DNA of 21,093 nt from Phialocephala subalpina (taxonomy: Eukaryota > Ascomycota > Leotiomycetes > Helotiales > Mollisiaceae): contig FJOG01000050.1 in NCBI GenBank assembly GCA_900073065.1, positions 79,285 to 100,377 on the forward strand, read 5' to 3'. Shown piece by piece: positions 9,118-20,021 of this stretch. Every line of letters begins with the position of its first letter. Position 1 is the first letter of the stretch. The position numbers and the translations under genes were made by a program. Below the pieces are notes generated by a model. The model was not told where the DNA came from. It ran no database searches and worked only from the letters and a program-made list of their open reading frames with translations.

Positions 9118-12100
9118 TTACCCTCCAATCGCACCAAGACTCAAACTCCCGATCGAAAATGGACTCTCATCCTTATACTGAATCGCCGTCAAACTCGGAT
9201 AATCCATCTTCTGCGTGTCATCCTGACTAAAACACCCCGCATCCTTAAAAGCAGACAACGAACCCGAGTTCGCAGCCGCAGGACTAATATACGTGATCGA
9301 GAAACACCCGAAAGTAACAGGGTTCCCGGATGCATCGGAAGGGCTGTAACATTGACCGATGGCGTTAAGTTGTGTTTGTTCGATAACGGCGGAGCATCCC
9401 GTGTCGCTGAAGATGTCGATGTATACTTGTCCTGTTGGGAGTGGTTGTGAGGGGCTTGTGGTGCTTGAGGGAGGGGGAGGGGGAGGTGAAGCGGTGGCTG
9501 TTGAGGTGGGTGGAGGTGGAGGTGTGGCTGTGGCAATATAACTGATGCAAACGTCGGATGTTATACATGGATCGAGAGGAACCTCGCAGATCGTGGTTGT
9601 CGTTGTTGCGACACAGGACCTTCCGGACACAGTAGAAATCGGTTCGACGGTTGTGATGAACAAAGACGTGAGTGGTGGTAATGGAGGTAAAGATTCCGAG
9701 GAGGTCGTCAATGGGGGCGGTCCTGCTGGAGTTATTGACACTATTGAAGGGGAGAGTGTCGTCGAAGATAGTGGTGATGAAGATGAGAGCGATGATGATG
9801 AAGATGAGAGCGATGATGATGAAGAGAGCGATGACGAAGAAATGCTTGTACTGGATGGCGTTTGGCTAGCAGTGCTTGAGCTGCCAGAACCCGACAAGGA
9901 GGCCAACGTCACAGTTGCTGCGGTCAACTGAGGGGGAGCTGCAAGCTCGCTTGGCAATGCGCTGCAAAAAGATTCGCCTGGTTGAGAAACGGTTAACACA
10001 TATTCTAGCACGATATGGAGAGTTTTACTCACTTGAGGAGCTGCTGGAGCTAGCTGAGCTGGATGATGTGGAAGTACTGGATGAGGTAGACGAGGTAGAT
10101 GTAGTCGAGTCACTAGATACAGACTCCGTCGGTGAAGTCGTCGGCTCAGGGCTTTCGGGGGGCTTATCATTCTGAGCAGGAGGCCCCGAAGGATCAGAGC
10201 AGGAGCCAGAAACCGTGATGCCGAAAATCTTGACGCAAGGCAAGTGGAAACTGGGCAGTTGCGGAAAACCTGGCAAGTTGAACTCGACGTCTGGGATTTC
10301 TGGCAGGTCCCAGATGATTTCTGGTACACATGTTGCGCAGGGCAAGATGATAGGTACGATCGTGGTCGAGTGATCGCTGCCCGTGGTCGTTAGCCACGAA
10401 TTTCCCGTCACGGGAGCGTCGGTGTAGGGTTGAATGGACAGCCCAGTAGGTAATGTGGTCACTGTTGATGTAATGGTGGCTGCACTGGTAGTGGTTGGAG
10501 GCGCAGGTTGGACAGTGAACGTCTGTCCGTTCGTCGTAATGGTCTGCAGTCCTGTCAAAATCGAGCCCAGCGGCAGTGTGAAGAATATCGAAGAGCCATT
10601 TGGCTCGGTGAAAGTCTCAACGTTCGAAGATAATCCGGATGCTGTTAAGGATACACTGGATGTTGTAGGTATAGGCTCTACGGTCAATGTGGAGCCAGAT
10701 GTAGTAAGTGTCTCAATTCCGGTGATAGAGGCGCTGGCAGGGACCGTAAGAGTAATAATAGGTCCATTGGGTTCCGTGAGCGTTTCCACGATGAAAGAGG
10801 ACACTAAAACGCTAGATACCGGCGTTATAGGCTCAACAGTCAATGTAGAGCTAGATATCGTAAGAGTTTCAAGTCCGCTAACCGAAGAACTGGCGGGGAC
10901 TGTCAGAGTAAGAACCGGTCCGTTGGGTTCCGTGAGCGTTTCCACGATTGAGGAAGCCACTGATATGCTAGATGCCGTCGGTATAGGCTCAACGGTCAAT
11001 GTTGAGCTAGATATTGTGAGAGTTTCTAGTCCACTAATCGAAGCACTGGTAGGTAATGTAAGGGTGATGAAAGATCCGCCGGGTTGCGAAAGCGTTTCTA
11101 TGATCAAAGACGCGGACCCGCTAGGTGTCAAGGAGGCTGACCCAGAAGGAATTAAGGACGATGATCCGCTAAGTGTCAGGGAGCTGGATCCGGTAAGTGT
11201 CAAGGAGGTTGATCCGCTGGGTGCTACTGTAGGCTCAATAGTCAATGTGGAACTGGATATAGTGAGAGTTTCGAGTCCGGTAATTGAAGCACTGGCCGGA
11301 AGGGTAAGAGTAATGGAAGATCCGCCGGGCTGCGTAAGCGTTTCTACGATCAACGACGCTGATCCGCTAGGTGTCAAGGAGGTTGATCCGGTGGGTATTA
11401 AGGACGTTGATGTTGAGGAACCTGATCCGGTAGGCAACAAGGAGGTTGAACCGCTAGGTGTTAAGGATGTTGAGCTGGTAGGTATCAGTGAAGTTGAACC
11501 GCTAGGCGTTAAGGATTTTGATCCGCTAGGTGCTACCGCGGTAGGCTCAACAGTCAATGTGGAGTCGGACAGAGTGAGAGTCTGAAGTCCAGTGATAGAA
11601 GAAGTGGCAGAGAGGGTGACAAGAGATCCGCCGGGTTCGGTAAGCGTCTCTATGATCAAAGATGTTGAGCTGCTAGATGCAACCGGTATAGGCTCAACGG
11701 TCAATGTGGAGGATATAGTAAGAGTCTCGAGTCCTGTAATAGAGCTACTGGCAGAAAGTGTGACGAGAGATCCGCCGGGCTCCGTAAGCGTCTCCAAAAT
11801 CAAAGACGCTGATGTCGTAGGTGTAAGAGAGCTAGAAGTTGTCGAGAGAGCTACTGTATTTGATATTGACAGCCCAAGTGGTCCATCAGAGTTGGTGGAA
11901 GTAGATGATTGTGGCGAAACAGACGAGCTGAGACTTCCACTAATTATACTTGAAGAAGTCAAAATAGACAGCGAGCTTGAACTTGCGGTTTTGCTTGCAG
12001 AGTTGCTGTATGATGATGCAGAAGGCGAGGTAGTTGTGACCGTTGTCCAAGATGAAGAGCTTCCGGTAGGGATATATTGGCGCACTTCTGGCACTAAGGG

Positions 12101-12166
12101 GCTTGAAAAAGAAGTGCCAATTAGAGCCGCAAGGCTAGATAGGCTAATGATTTGTTTCAATGCCAT
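9118..12166 (-). CDS. Secreted Ser/Thr-rich repeat protein, adhesin-like (984 aa)
   Basis: Two exons, 12166-10033 and 9938-9118, separated by a 94-nt intron (GTGAGT donor at 10032, GCAG acceptor at 9939); total coding length is an exact multiple of three. I start at the ATG at 12166, not the in-frame ATG at 12283, because it opens with a clear signal peptide (ALKQIISLSSLAALIGTSF). Residues 122-555 hold seven tandem modules of the type VETLTEPNGPxxTLTVPA, ITGLETLTISSSTLTVEPIP, separated by Ser-Gly-Ser octapeptides. A conserved-looking block follows: STTIVPIILPCATCVPEIIW, then LPGFPQLPSFHLPC. Beyond the intron come poly-Ser, poly-Pro and a Cys-containing end (IFSDTGCSAVI, AIGQCYSP, FGCFSITY). 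No GPI signal is visible. Role inferred: extracellular, heavily O-glycosylated wall or adhesion protein. Confidence 0.85.
11108..11227 (-). repeat. Second octapeptide (24-bp) array, between modules 3 and 4
   Basis: Residues 314-353 contain five SLTxSGSx-type units. The unit is the same as in the longer array, so the spacer octapeptide has expanded independently in two linkers and is short or absent in the others. Confidence 0.7.
11357..11530 (-). repeat. Octapeptide (24-bp) array between modules 2 and 3
   Basis: Residues 213-270 of the adhesin-like protein are mostly eight-residue units of the form SLTPSGST, with SLIPTSST, SLLPTGS and SLIPTGST variants. The DNA shows the same 24-bp period with a GATCCG(C/G)TAGGTG-like core on the plus strand. 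Confidence 0.75.
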
Positions 12167-12812
12167 ATCTGCAGAAAGATTGCGATAATCAAGAAAAACG
12201 ATGGCAAGAGAACATGCAGTAAATTGACTATTTGATAGGGGGTATAAACAATAGTCACATATATACTTAACAACTGGTAACATTGTTCATCGTGAACTGT
12301 ACAAGCACAATCCAGCAGCCTTGTTCAGCCAATCTAACTCCAGGGAGTATGCGACTAGACGCGGCGGGCGCCAATGCGGCCAGTATCTCGTTATGTTGGT
12401 CGAGTATAGTGCCGTGCCTCGTGCCCCCAAAAGCCATTTGAGGAGCGGTCGTAGGTCCGGCCTCCAATGCAGCCTGGGTTTTATACTGGGATATGTAGAA
12501 TTTTGATGTGCTGACCTGTGCCTGATATCTAATCTAATTTTGGTGCCCTGCACAACCAACATCCGACCAAGTTGGCTGGTGTTGAGTCGCTGACTTCAAG
12601 TCCAACAATTGTGTTGAAGGATGGTCATAAAACATTGTTTCAGGATGCTGTTGCCTTCTGCGCGGAACACATCTTCTTTCCGCTGCTGTTAAATATATCA
12701 CTGCTTGCGAGAAAGGCCATGCAGCTATCGTTAATGCTCGTAAATTGACTCCATATATCTATTACAAGACAGGTGCTAAGTATAGAGTGGTCCTCTTCGC
12801 TAGTAGAATAAT
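12167..12812. other. Intergenic region between two minus-strand genes
   Basis: This holds the likely promoter of the adhesin-like gene; a TATA-like stretch reads TATATATG on the minus strand near 12257-12264. Small overlapping ORFs on both strands (12267-12562) have no recognisable product. The region would also carry the 3' end of the 12813-14024 gene. Confidence 0.4.
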
Positions 12813-14024
12813 CTAGCTGCGTGGCTTAGCTACGGCGCATTCTGCAACGATCCCCAGCACATGACTCGCACTTGGTCCCTCGTACTCAACCCGAGAGATG
12901 CGTTTGTAATCCCCAGTGCCTCTCTGCTTCATCTTCAGCCCGCTCTTGTAAGGCTCACTGGCCATCAAATCCTTGTCAAGAAGGCTCATGAAGTTGATCG
13001 GACGCTCTGCAATATGTCCCTCTGAGAGATTGGTAAGCTCGAACCAAGTCAGATGAGGAAATTCGTTGGCAATCCGGCTTAGCACATCCGCCCAAGTTGA
13101 TTCTTCGCCAAGCGTCATTAAGAAAAACGAGATCCCGGTCAGACTCTGTTGCGAGTTGCTCAGGATCGCCATGATAGTTGATATGGGAAGCCTAGACATC
13201 GAGAGCTCGAACTTCTCCAGTGCTGGCCAGACCGTATTATTAAGAATGAAGGGAGGCAGATGCGGCGTGGTACTAGGCTGCGAGAAGGAGAGTGAGAGCT
13301 CTTTCAGCGCTGGTCCATGAAGCAAAATTCGATCGGCCCAGTACGAGTACGGGTTTAGGATCTTAGTAAAGCACAAGTCTGCTTTTCGCACGAGAGAGAA
13401 GCCTATACCTTGGCCTTGATGTTCAGTTGAAAGCTCAGCAGCAATCATGGTTTCATATGCTGATGGAGTCCGCAAAGTGAAGGCGGTTATGGCCAGGTTA
13501 GCGCCATCCAAGATGTTACGCGCGAGGATTGCCGCGGTCTCTGGGTCTAAAGGCGCGTCGTCTGCGTATATGCTGCGCTTGTCCCTGATCTCGAGCCGGT
13601 CGGGACGAAGCTGCTGGGATGCAAGCATTGCCTTGAGGAGTTCTACCCCAAGCGCCTCAGCTGCAACCCGTCCGTCTTCAAGGCGGGGCCAGATGACGAA
13701 AGATTCCGAAGGGGACACCTCATCGTATCCGATTTTGTCAGTCTCGTCCTCGAGCCAGATGACTTTGACGTAGCATCGTATCTGCTCGTACTTGGCTATG
13801 GCTAGCATCTGAAGCCTGCTCAGGTCGTCGGCCATCAGAGTCGTCTTCCACGTCGAGAAATAGCGGGTGAGTATAGACTGGAGACGGCCCTCGTTTGCTC
13901 CCGCTTCTGTGCATGCCTTCACGAACGCACTACGCTCCGGACCGGGAAGCAGATGTGACCACTCGTCAATCATGTTGGCAGATACTAGCCCGAGCGCCGG
14001 TGGTGACGGATTAGGGTCGCTCAT
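12813..14024 (-). CDS. Hypothetical 403-aa protein, LRR/F-box-associated-like
   Basis: A single open frame starts at the ATG at 14024, with no sign of introns or damage. The N-terminal half is charged (DEWSHLLPGPERSAFVKAC, then KYEQIRCYVKVIWLEDETDK). The C-terminal half has leucine-rich, spaced segments such as ILLHGPALKELSLSFSQPS, WPALEKFELSMSRLPISTI and FPHLTWFELTNLSEG, as in the degenerate LRR portion of many fungal F-box-type proteins. I see no F-box motif, so an adaptor role is only inferred. No signal peptide or membrane segment. It is one of three genes here without visible damage. Confidence 0.8.
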   Translation of the reverse strand: MSDPNPSPPALGLVSANMIDEWSHLLPGPERSAFVKACTEAGANEGRLQSILTRYFSTWKTTLMADDLSRLQMLAIAKYEQIRCYVKVIWLEDETDKIGYDEVSPSESFVIWPRLEDGRVAAEALGVELLKAMLASQQLRPDRLEIRDKRSIYADDAPLDPETAAILARNILDGANLAITAFTLRTPSAYETMIAAELSTEHQGQGIGFSLVRKADLCFTKILNPYSYWADRILLHGPALKELSLSFSQPSTTPHLPPFILNNTVWPALEKFELSMSRLPISTIMAILSNSQQSLTGISFFLMTLGEESTWADVLSRIANEFPHLTWFELTNLSEGHIAERPINFMSLLDKDLMASEPYKSGLKMKQRGTGDYKRISRVEYEGPSASHVLGIVAECAVAKPRS

Positions 14025-14715
14025 ACTAATCCGAGCTGCTGATCGAAGTGATAACTTCTAGGTTGATTTCAATGTCGTGAGCGTTAGGCGAAAGGATTGC
14101 CAACTCAGTTTCATATAGCGGCAAGGCAGAAAACTGTTGGACAAAAAGATTGCTAATAGGAGTAGAATGGTTGCTGACCGTTATCTGGAAAGATCTAAGT
14201 AAGAAAGAACACTTGTTTGGAATTGTGTTGGTTTTTATATTTCGTACAGGGCTCTGTTGTGGCGCAGGTGTGGCCGGTCCCCAACCGTGCCTCTAGCAGG
14301 CGCCTGCAGTGGTCATTAATCACGTAATCGGTAACCAAAACCACCCAGGTGCAGGTATCCTCGTCAGCGGCCACCAGGCCTCTAATATTGACAGGAATCA
14401 CTGTCCGCGGCCCATCTGTGCCACGATGGAATATGCGATGGGAGCGGTTGGTCAGACGGCCACCAACGGAGATTTGCAGTGCAAATCCAACAGCCACTGA
14501 AATAGAATGCTGGCTCAGGGGAAATGACGAAGTCAGTAGAGGATCTAGAGTCCTCCATGGTCGAGTAGCGACTTTGGGGTCTAAAGGCTAGCATCGCTTC
14601 TCTTACAATCAATTCGGATGATTGACGTGGGTATAAGTGTTGACTTGCCTCTCACCGTCAAGCTGGACAATTATCAAGCTGTTACAGTGCATCGTATTCA
14701 GGTAGTCCACTCAAG
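14025..14715. other. Intergenic region between divergent genes
   Basis: This lies between the starts of the minus-strand LRR-like gene and the plus-strand secreted-protein gene, so it probably holds both promoters. A 100-codon minus ORF (14195-14497, with VAADEDTCTWVVLVTDYVIN) overlaps plus-strand ORFs and has no recognisable domain; I do not call it a gene. Confidence 0.4.
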
Positions 14716-15666
14716 ATGGCACGCTTTTCTTCTTTATTTAACATGCTATTGGGCGTATGGATCGCCTTTCTCTGCTCGCTATCCCTGACTGCTCCTTTGG
14801 AAGTGTGAGTGCCCACGAACAAACTGCTCTGTTACACGACTAACTCCACGATAGCAACGAGACTTCGCACCTCGTCAAGCGAGACGATTCTTTATATACT
14901 ATATGGAGCAATATTCCAGGGCCGCAGAAGGCAGGCGGCAACTCTGCACTGTTCTTCCCGATAGATAAGACCGTGGACAATTCCTGGGGTATCACTTACC
15001 TCTATGGTTGCACTGCTTTGTTGATTTCCGATCCAGACTTCGTCATTGGTACGCATCATAGTCCTTAGCACAAGCTACCCGACAAATTTTTGGGCTTCCT
15101 CTACTCTCATTGATGCGTTGCTTAGTTGCTCACCTGCTGCAATCCGCTGGGAAGAACATCATATGTATCAACGATGAAATAACGCTTGACAATTACCTTT
15201 CCGACACGCTTCAGCCTGCACTAGAGAGGGTAAGATCTCCCGGCAGATCCAGCTCCAGGAACCCGAGGACTGACGCTGATGGTTGTCGAATAGATGGCAC
15301 CTTCTGAAAATACTCAGGTCGAGGTGATATACAATACAAGGGACTGTCCGTCGTCGAAGGCCGATGGTATCCAGACCATCAAAAATTGGCTCACGGACGG
15401 GAGCAAATGGCGCGTCTCACCAGCAAATATACGTTATCGACCTTACTCAGGCGGTAGTGGTACGGGTGAGCCAAATCCAGGTCGGCCAGACGGTCTCGCT
15501 GCCATCAGGGTAAAACTCCTTGCCTCCTTGGTCTATCAGACATTATTAACAAGCAACACTACAGTGGCTGAAACCACAGCTCGAGGACCTAACACTCGGT
15601 ACACTCCAGACATTCTTCAACATCGACACTCCGAGGAGAGATCAGGTATTCGTGAAACCGATGTAA
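14716..15666 (+). CDS. Predicted secreted 234-aa protein with Lys-Arg processing site
   Basis: Five exons: 14716-14804, 14855-15048, 15126-15229, 15294-15509 and 15565-15666. The introns (50, 77, 64 and 55 nt) have GT...AG ends and all phases agree. The protein opens with a strong signal peptide (MLLGVWIAFLCSLSL core, cut near residue 26), then a short pro-segment ending LVKR at residues 36-39, a Kex2-type site, then a mature part of about 195 residues. Marks: LYTIWSNIPGPQ, the block YLYGCTALLISDPDFVIVAH (residues 79-97), C108, C147 and an end LGTLQTFFNID...FVKPM. A GCT(A/V)-plus-hydrophobic block recurs in unnamed secreted or effector-like fungal proteins as I remember them, but I cannot name a family or activity. 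No GPI or membrane anchor is seen. Confidence 0.85.
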
Positions 15667-16662
15667 GACGTTGGTGGCATGTTGGGGTTTCCAACAGCCA
15701 AAGCCTTAGAGGTTGTAGGTGGGACTCGGGTTTGGCTACGGTTTGTGGAAGCAAAGCGGGAATCTCAGGGCATAAACAAGTCGTGTATCAAGGCTTAGCA
15801 ATCATTAATTCCATCGACAACTAAGAAGATCCTTAGATGCTGTACGGTGACTGGGTCAAGTACTGTAGATTTTTTTTTCCAGAGGTGACAGAGCTCATGA
15901 TAAACTTTTAAAGTTCTGAAAAATATGATACGAAGGATAGATAAGAATCTTACCGACTGTGAAAAGAATAAGCGAGTCCCCAGCTTTCGCCCGGCTTTTC
16001 CTTAACAATACCTGCTTAGGTACCTACCGAATAATAAATATTTTGGGACGCCCCCTCGCTTAATGACTAAGCGCGGCCATTTCATCGTTGTTGGCTACAA
16101 GTCGCGAATTTGTGCTTTGAAAGCCAGCATCATGGTCATTTCTCCTTCGACATAGACTCCTGCGACGAAATTATTCAACAAATATGCGAACGTAGTTTTG
16201 CAACATACAAATTTATCTGATCCAAGCTTTAGTCGTTGAGATATGAAAAGTAGAAAGTGGAAGGGGTTCTCAGCCACAGCCGAGGAGGAGCTTAGCCACA
16301 ATGCGGCTGCGCTGCGACTCTGGAGTCGCAGTTCTGGCTCCGCCATCCATCTTCACTGCAAACTCATAAATTAGAGATATAGATGAACGGGTATCTTTAG
16401 AACAACGCACAGAGCGTGATAGGCACAGTGAAAGATTCCTCGTTCACAACTTCAAGCACTAGCCTTAGGCACGTCTACTTTTCTGTCCTTGTATCAACGG
16501 CTTCCTGGGACTCGAGAATTTCATAGGAAAATATGACAAGCATACTGAATGCAACATTTCTGTAAAAAGAAGTTGATGAGGTAAATATGTTTCGCGAACT
16601 CCATCTCCTTTTCGATTTCCCATAAAGCACATCCTTCCAACTCAAAGCAACCCAGCCACCGA
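15667..16662. other. Intergenic region between two convergent genes; nothing coding supported
   Basis: The region contains the 3' ends of the plus-strand secreted gene and the minus-strand AAA gene. An 83-codon minus ORF (16095-16346) is Ala/Ser-rich at its start and looks like chance. Short palindromes are listed separately. Confidence 0.4.
16057..16073. other. Perfect 6-bp inverted repeat with an AP-1-like core
   Basis: CGCTTA and TAAGCG flank ATGAC, so TGACTAA, an AP-1-type core, spans the loop and right arm. A 10-bp palindrome TAGGTACCTA lies just upstream at 16017-16026. A regulatory or terminator role is possible but unsupported. Confidence 0.3.
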
Positions 16663-19600
16663 CTACAGTCCAGCTTCAGCAGCAGTCATACAGTGCGCTC
16701 CCCCCGCGCATCGATAACTGCCATCATACTGCATAATCCATTCATAACCTGCTCGACATTTCCCAACCCGCTTCAACTTGGCTTGTACACGAGCCTGCTC
16801 CCTCTGCCGATCTTGCTCTTCCTTCTGCAACCTCTCCAATTCCCTTTGACATGCCTTTCGTTTCTTATCCGCTGCGCGTGCCTCTTTAGCAGCTTTAGCC
16901 TGCTGCTCCTCAAGCAAACGACGCTCCTCTGCATCTTTCGCCTGCTGAGCTTGGATTTTCAATGCCTCGGCTTCAGCGGCGGCCCGTTGGGCTTCTTCTG
17001 CCTCACGCTTGACTCGTTCTGCTTCTTCTTGGATCTTCTTTTCTCTAGCTGCTTGTTGGCTTTTCTGAGTCTTTATGGCTTGCTGGAGTTGTTCCCAGAC
17101 TTCGTCGGATACGCCTGCGTCTCGAGACACTCCACGGGTGCGGGATCTTGTTACTGGGTCGGGGTAATCGTCGTCGGGTGCTGCGGGGCCATGTCGGTGC
17201 GCTCGATAGGTTGAAGCTGTCTCGGGACGGGTTGCGGAGCGGGTTGCTGATCTGGTCGCGGTTTGGATCGGAGGTGGACGAGCTTGTGAGCTGAATTCGG
17301 CTGATGCTTCGGGTTCATCGTGGTGGGATGGTGGCCCGAACGAGTTCTTGCTATGGTTCCCTCTCTTGGGACGAGGATCCGGTTCTTGTGTATTATGTGC
17401 TGCCCTAGGATTTGCTGGAGTCGACCAATATGGTGGAATTGGGGGGTTTTGATCGCAAAAAGGTGATTGCTGAGACGTTGGTGACTGGGGATAGTATCCA
17501 CCTCCTGAAGAAAATACCGGTCCTTGATTGTGCTGTCCTTCGGTCATTGTGAAATATGCAGGCTTGTAGGTTGAGATGTTCCAATTAGGGAGCTGAGGAG
17601 GACCTGGAGGTGCCCAGTGGCCTGAAATCACGTCAGCAATGAGAGATTATACAAGGGTATCACGGACCTTGTTTTTGATCGTGTGGACCAGGCGGTGATG
17701 GCGGTGTCGCCGCACCTGCTGTACTCGGACTCGAGGGTGGGGAAGCGGGAGGTGAGCCTGGCTGCGATACAATACCGGCTCTTGCTTGACGGGCACATAT
17801 CATACTGTCCATACACTGGATAGCAATGGCAGGGCTGGCCAACAAATTGCTGACCTTTGTTGTATGATTCTGGTACACAGTCCTCGCTATGTCCATAGCT
17901 AACGTTTCGACATCTCGAGCATTGGCCCATCCAGGAATTCGGGTCAAGTCAGTCATCTTCCCGAGTAAGGATATCTTATTGGGTCCTTTCTTCGCCGTAG
18001 GTAGGCTCATAATTTTGGAGTTGAGCTTCAGTTCCAAGATGTCCAGACAGGTGACTGGGCTGAGCGGTTGAAATATAAAGTCTTCGGTGAAACGGCCAGC
18101 TAGACCTTGATTCATTTTGAACAGACCATTCATGTCGGATTCATAGCCAGAGAGGATAAGGACCATTTTCCCCATGAATTTCTTCTGTGTCATGCAGTCG
18201 ACGATCTGGGAGACAGCTTGGATGCCGAAGCTGCTTTGACCTAACATATATGCCTCATCGATAAGCATTACTTTTCCGAGTCCTTTTTCAAGCTGCTTGA
18301 TGGTCTTCGTTGCAGTCTGTCCAACGTAGCCACCAATAAAATCCTCAGCAGAACACTCAATGACTTCGGCACTTGACAAGAAACCAAGGTCATAGAATAC
18401 TTGCCCAAGTTTCCGTGCAGTGGTGGGTTTCCCGGTACCTACTGAGAGTAAGAGGAGGTTCATGAGTAGTAAAAGGATCGGACTGTACGTCGGACTTACC
18501 AGGTGGCCCTTTGAAGACAAAGTTCATGGGGATACTGCCTAGAGGATCATGTCCCTGAATCCTTATGCCTCTGACAACTTCAATATAGCCCTTCAGCCTC
18601 TTAATCATATCATCACGTCCCAATACATCCTTAAATAATTGTTGTAAGTTTGTACTAGCTTTCATAACTGCTCGATTCCAATCCGGATCAAAATCTTCCG
18701 GTTCAAATACGTAATCTATGGCGGGGGGAACAGCTGCAGGGGCTGCGCTGGGAGAGTCACTATATACCGAGCCACTGAGGCCTTGAATGCTCTCGACGTT
18801 TTGCAGTCTGGAAGGTAGTTGAGGAGCTTGTGGAGTGGGAATCTGAGAGATGGTGTGTCCCGAATGTCGTTTTTCGTAATTAAATTTCGCTGTAGCAAGT
18901 AGATTCTCTACCTCTCCACCGTTGCCAAAGTTAAGGCCGTTTCGTGCACGACCGAGTACTTGGATCGCAACATCTAGAGCCTGCGGAGACACACCGAGGC
19001 CTTGTTGTTTGAGCTTATGCTTCAAGTTCTCAAGCAGCTCGGCATCGTCGAAATCTTGAAAATGGAAAGCATTACTGATTGGGAATCGACGACTAAGTCC
19101 TGGATTGGCCCGTTGAAACATGTCTCTCATCTCATCTTCATATCCAAGGAGTAAGACACAGCGATCTTCTCCAGGCACGCTCTGTATTTCTGAAACCAGG
19201 CAGTCAATCACCTAGTTTTCTCAGCCATTTACCCTTAAATGATGGACGGTTTCGAGGAGAGAGCTTCAAAGTTCTTGGAGATATACTGACTGCTTTCTTG
19301 TGAAATCCTGACTTGTCCGAGCCATGAGTATGAGATCCAGAGTCGAGCTAGTAAGCTTCATCGATAACCAAGACTTTACCCATGGCACTTTTGAGGATGG
19401 CCTTTGTCTTTTCTTCAGAGGATCCGACAGCACTGCCTGTAAAATCTGTTGGTGTCGTCATGATAACTAAAAGATGTCAGCCTGAATATACCCAATACTA
19501 TGAGCCTTACCTTCGCCGTCGCTCAATGATCTAAGATCCGCTAGAATCTTTCCATACAGCTTGGCGACAGTGGTTTTGCCGGTGCTAGGACCACCTAGGA

Positions 19601-19985
19601 ATAGACTATTTAAGGACACTTGAACAGGTGCCAATCCATTGAGCTCTCGCTGATAATTCTTCCCAAGGGCAGAGATCATGTTCTGGATCGATGCTTCGAT
19701 GGACTTGAGACCAATCATCGCCTGGAGCTCTTTCCATGCAGCAGATACCAGAACGGCTTTCGACGGATCTGGCCCAATCAAGTCTTCCTGGGTCAACAAG
19801 TGTAGATTGCAAGCGAGACCAGCTCGCCGCTCTTCAGCGAGTCGTTTAGACTGTCGATCATGCATCAGCTGGAACATATTCTCAGCTGCTCTCGCATTCC
19901 CGAAGCCTTCTCTTCCCCGACCAAGGCCCAAACTTTTAGTGGCAATGCGCATATACAGGCCGTCTGGGCCGCCAGTAATTGCCAT
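16663..19985 (-). pseudogene. CbxX/SpoVK-type multi-AAA ATPase gene, truncated and mutated
   Basis: Exons 19985-19511, 19465-19291, 19211-18500, 18438-17668 and 17621-16663; introns are 45, 79, 61 and 46 nt. Phases agree only if one base is restored in exon 2, giving 1030 codons. Order: the lid of a lost AAA domain (GRGREGFGNARAAENMF); AAA module 1 with Walker A GGPSTGKTT, VLVIDEAY then TAG (19348-19350), LLLGYEDEM, NPGLSRRFP; AAA module 2 with Walker A GPPGTGKPTT (Lys-Pro instead of Lys-Thr), Walker B VMLIDEAYML, VLILSGYESD, AGRFTED; then a Pro/Ser-rich linker, an Ala/Glu/Lys coiled coil and a Cys-ended tail (KCRAGYEWI, YRCAGGAHC). The 1-nt loss is in GATTTACAGG near 19441 where relatives read DF(T/I/V)GS. 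Relatives are large fungal proteins with tandem CbxX-type AAA domains. Start uncertain: 19985 is simply the first usable ATG of the surviving part. Confidence 0.85.
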
Positions 19986-20021
19986 AGCTCCTTTGAAGTA
20001 TTTGTAGATTTTAAATTGCAG

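Larger units (their letters stand above)
10502..11803 (-). repeat. Seven tandem modules encoding the ETLTEP/GLETLTISSSTLTVEP repeat
   Basis: Each module has a 39-45-codon conserved core beginning near (I/V)ETLTEP(G/N)G and ending near TVEP. Modules 1 and 2 share LTEPGGSLVTLSA, 3 and 4 share PGGS.ITLTLP, and 5 and 6 share LTEPNGP..TLTVPA, suggesting pairwise or block duplication. Module 7 (NVETFTEPNGSSIFF) is the most diverged and abuts the unique region. Confidence 0.85.

Noticed and set aside
9545..9931. An acidic plus-strand ORF with Asp/Glu runs.
   Set aside because: It is the complement of poly-Ser codons in exon 2 of the adhesin-like gene.
10434..12188. Two long plus-strand ORFs (383 and 198 codons) antisense to the adhesin-like gene.
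   Set aside because: They mirror the repeat structure and codon bias of the real minus-strand gene (Val/Asp/Glu-rich shadow of Ser/Thr codons) and lack a signal peptide, domains or splice logic.
12287..12562. A 91-codon minus-strand ORF between the adhesin-like and LRR-like genes.
   Set aside because: No domain, overlapping ORFs on both strands, and composition without coding character.
16693..17214. A 173-codon Leu/Phe-rich plus-strand ORF resembling a membrane protein.
   Set aside because: It is antisense to the Glu/Lys/Ala coiled coil of the AAA gene; the reverse complement of such codons always looks hydrophobic.
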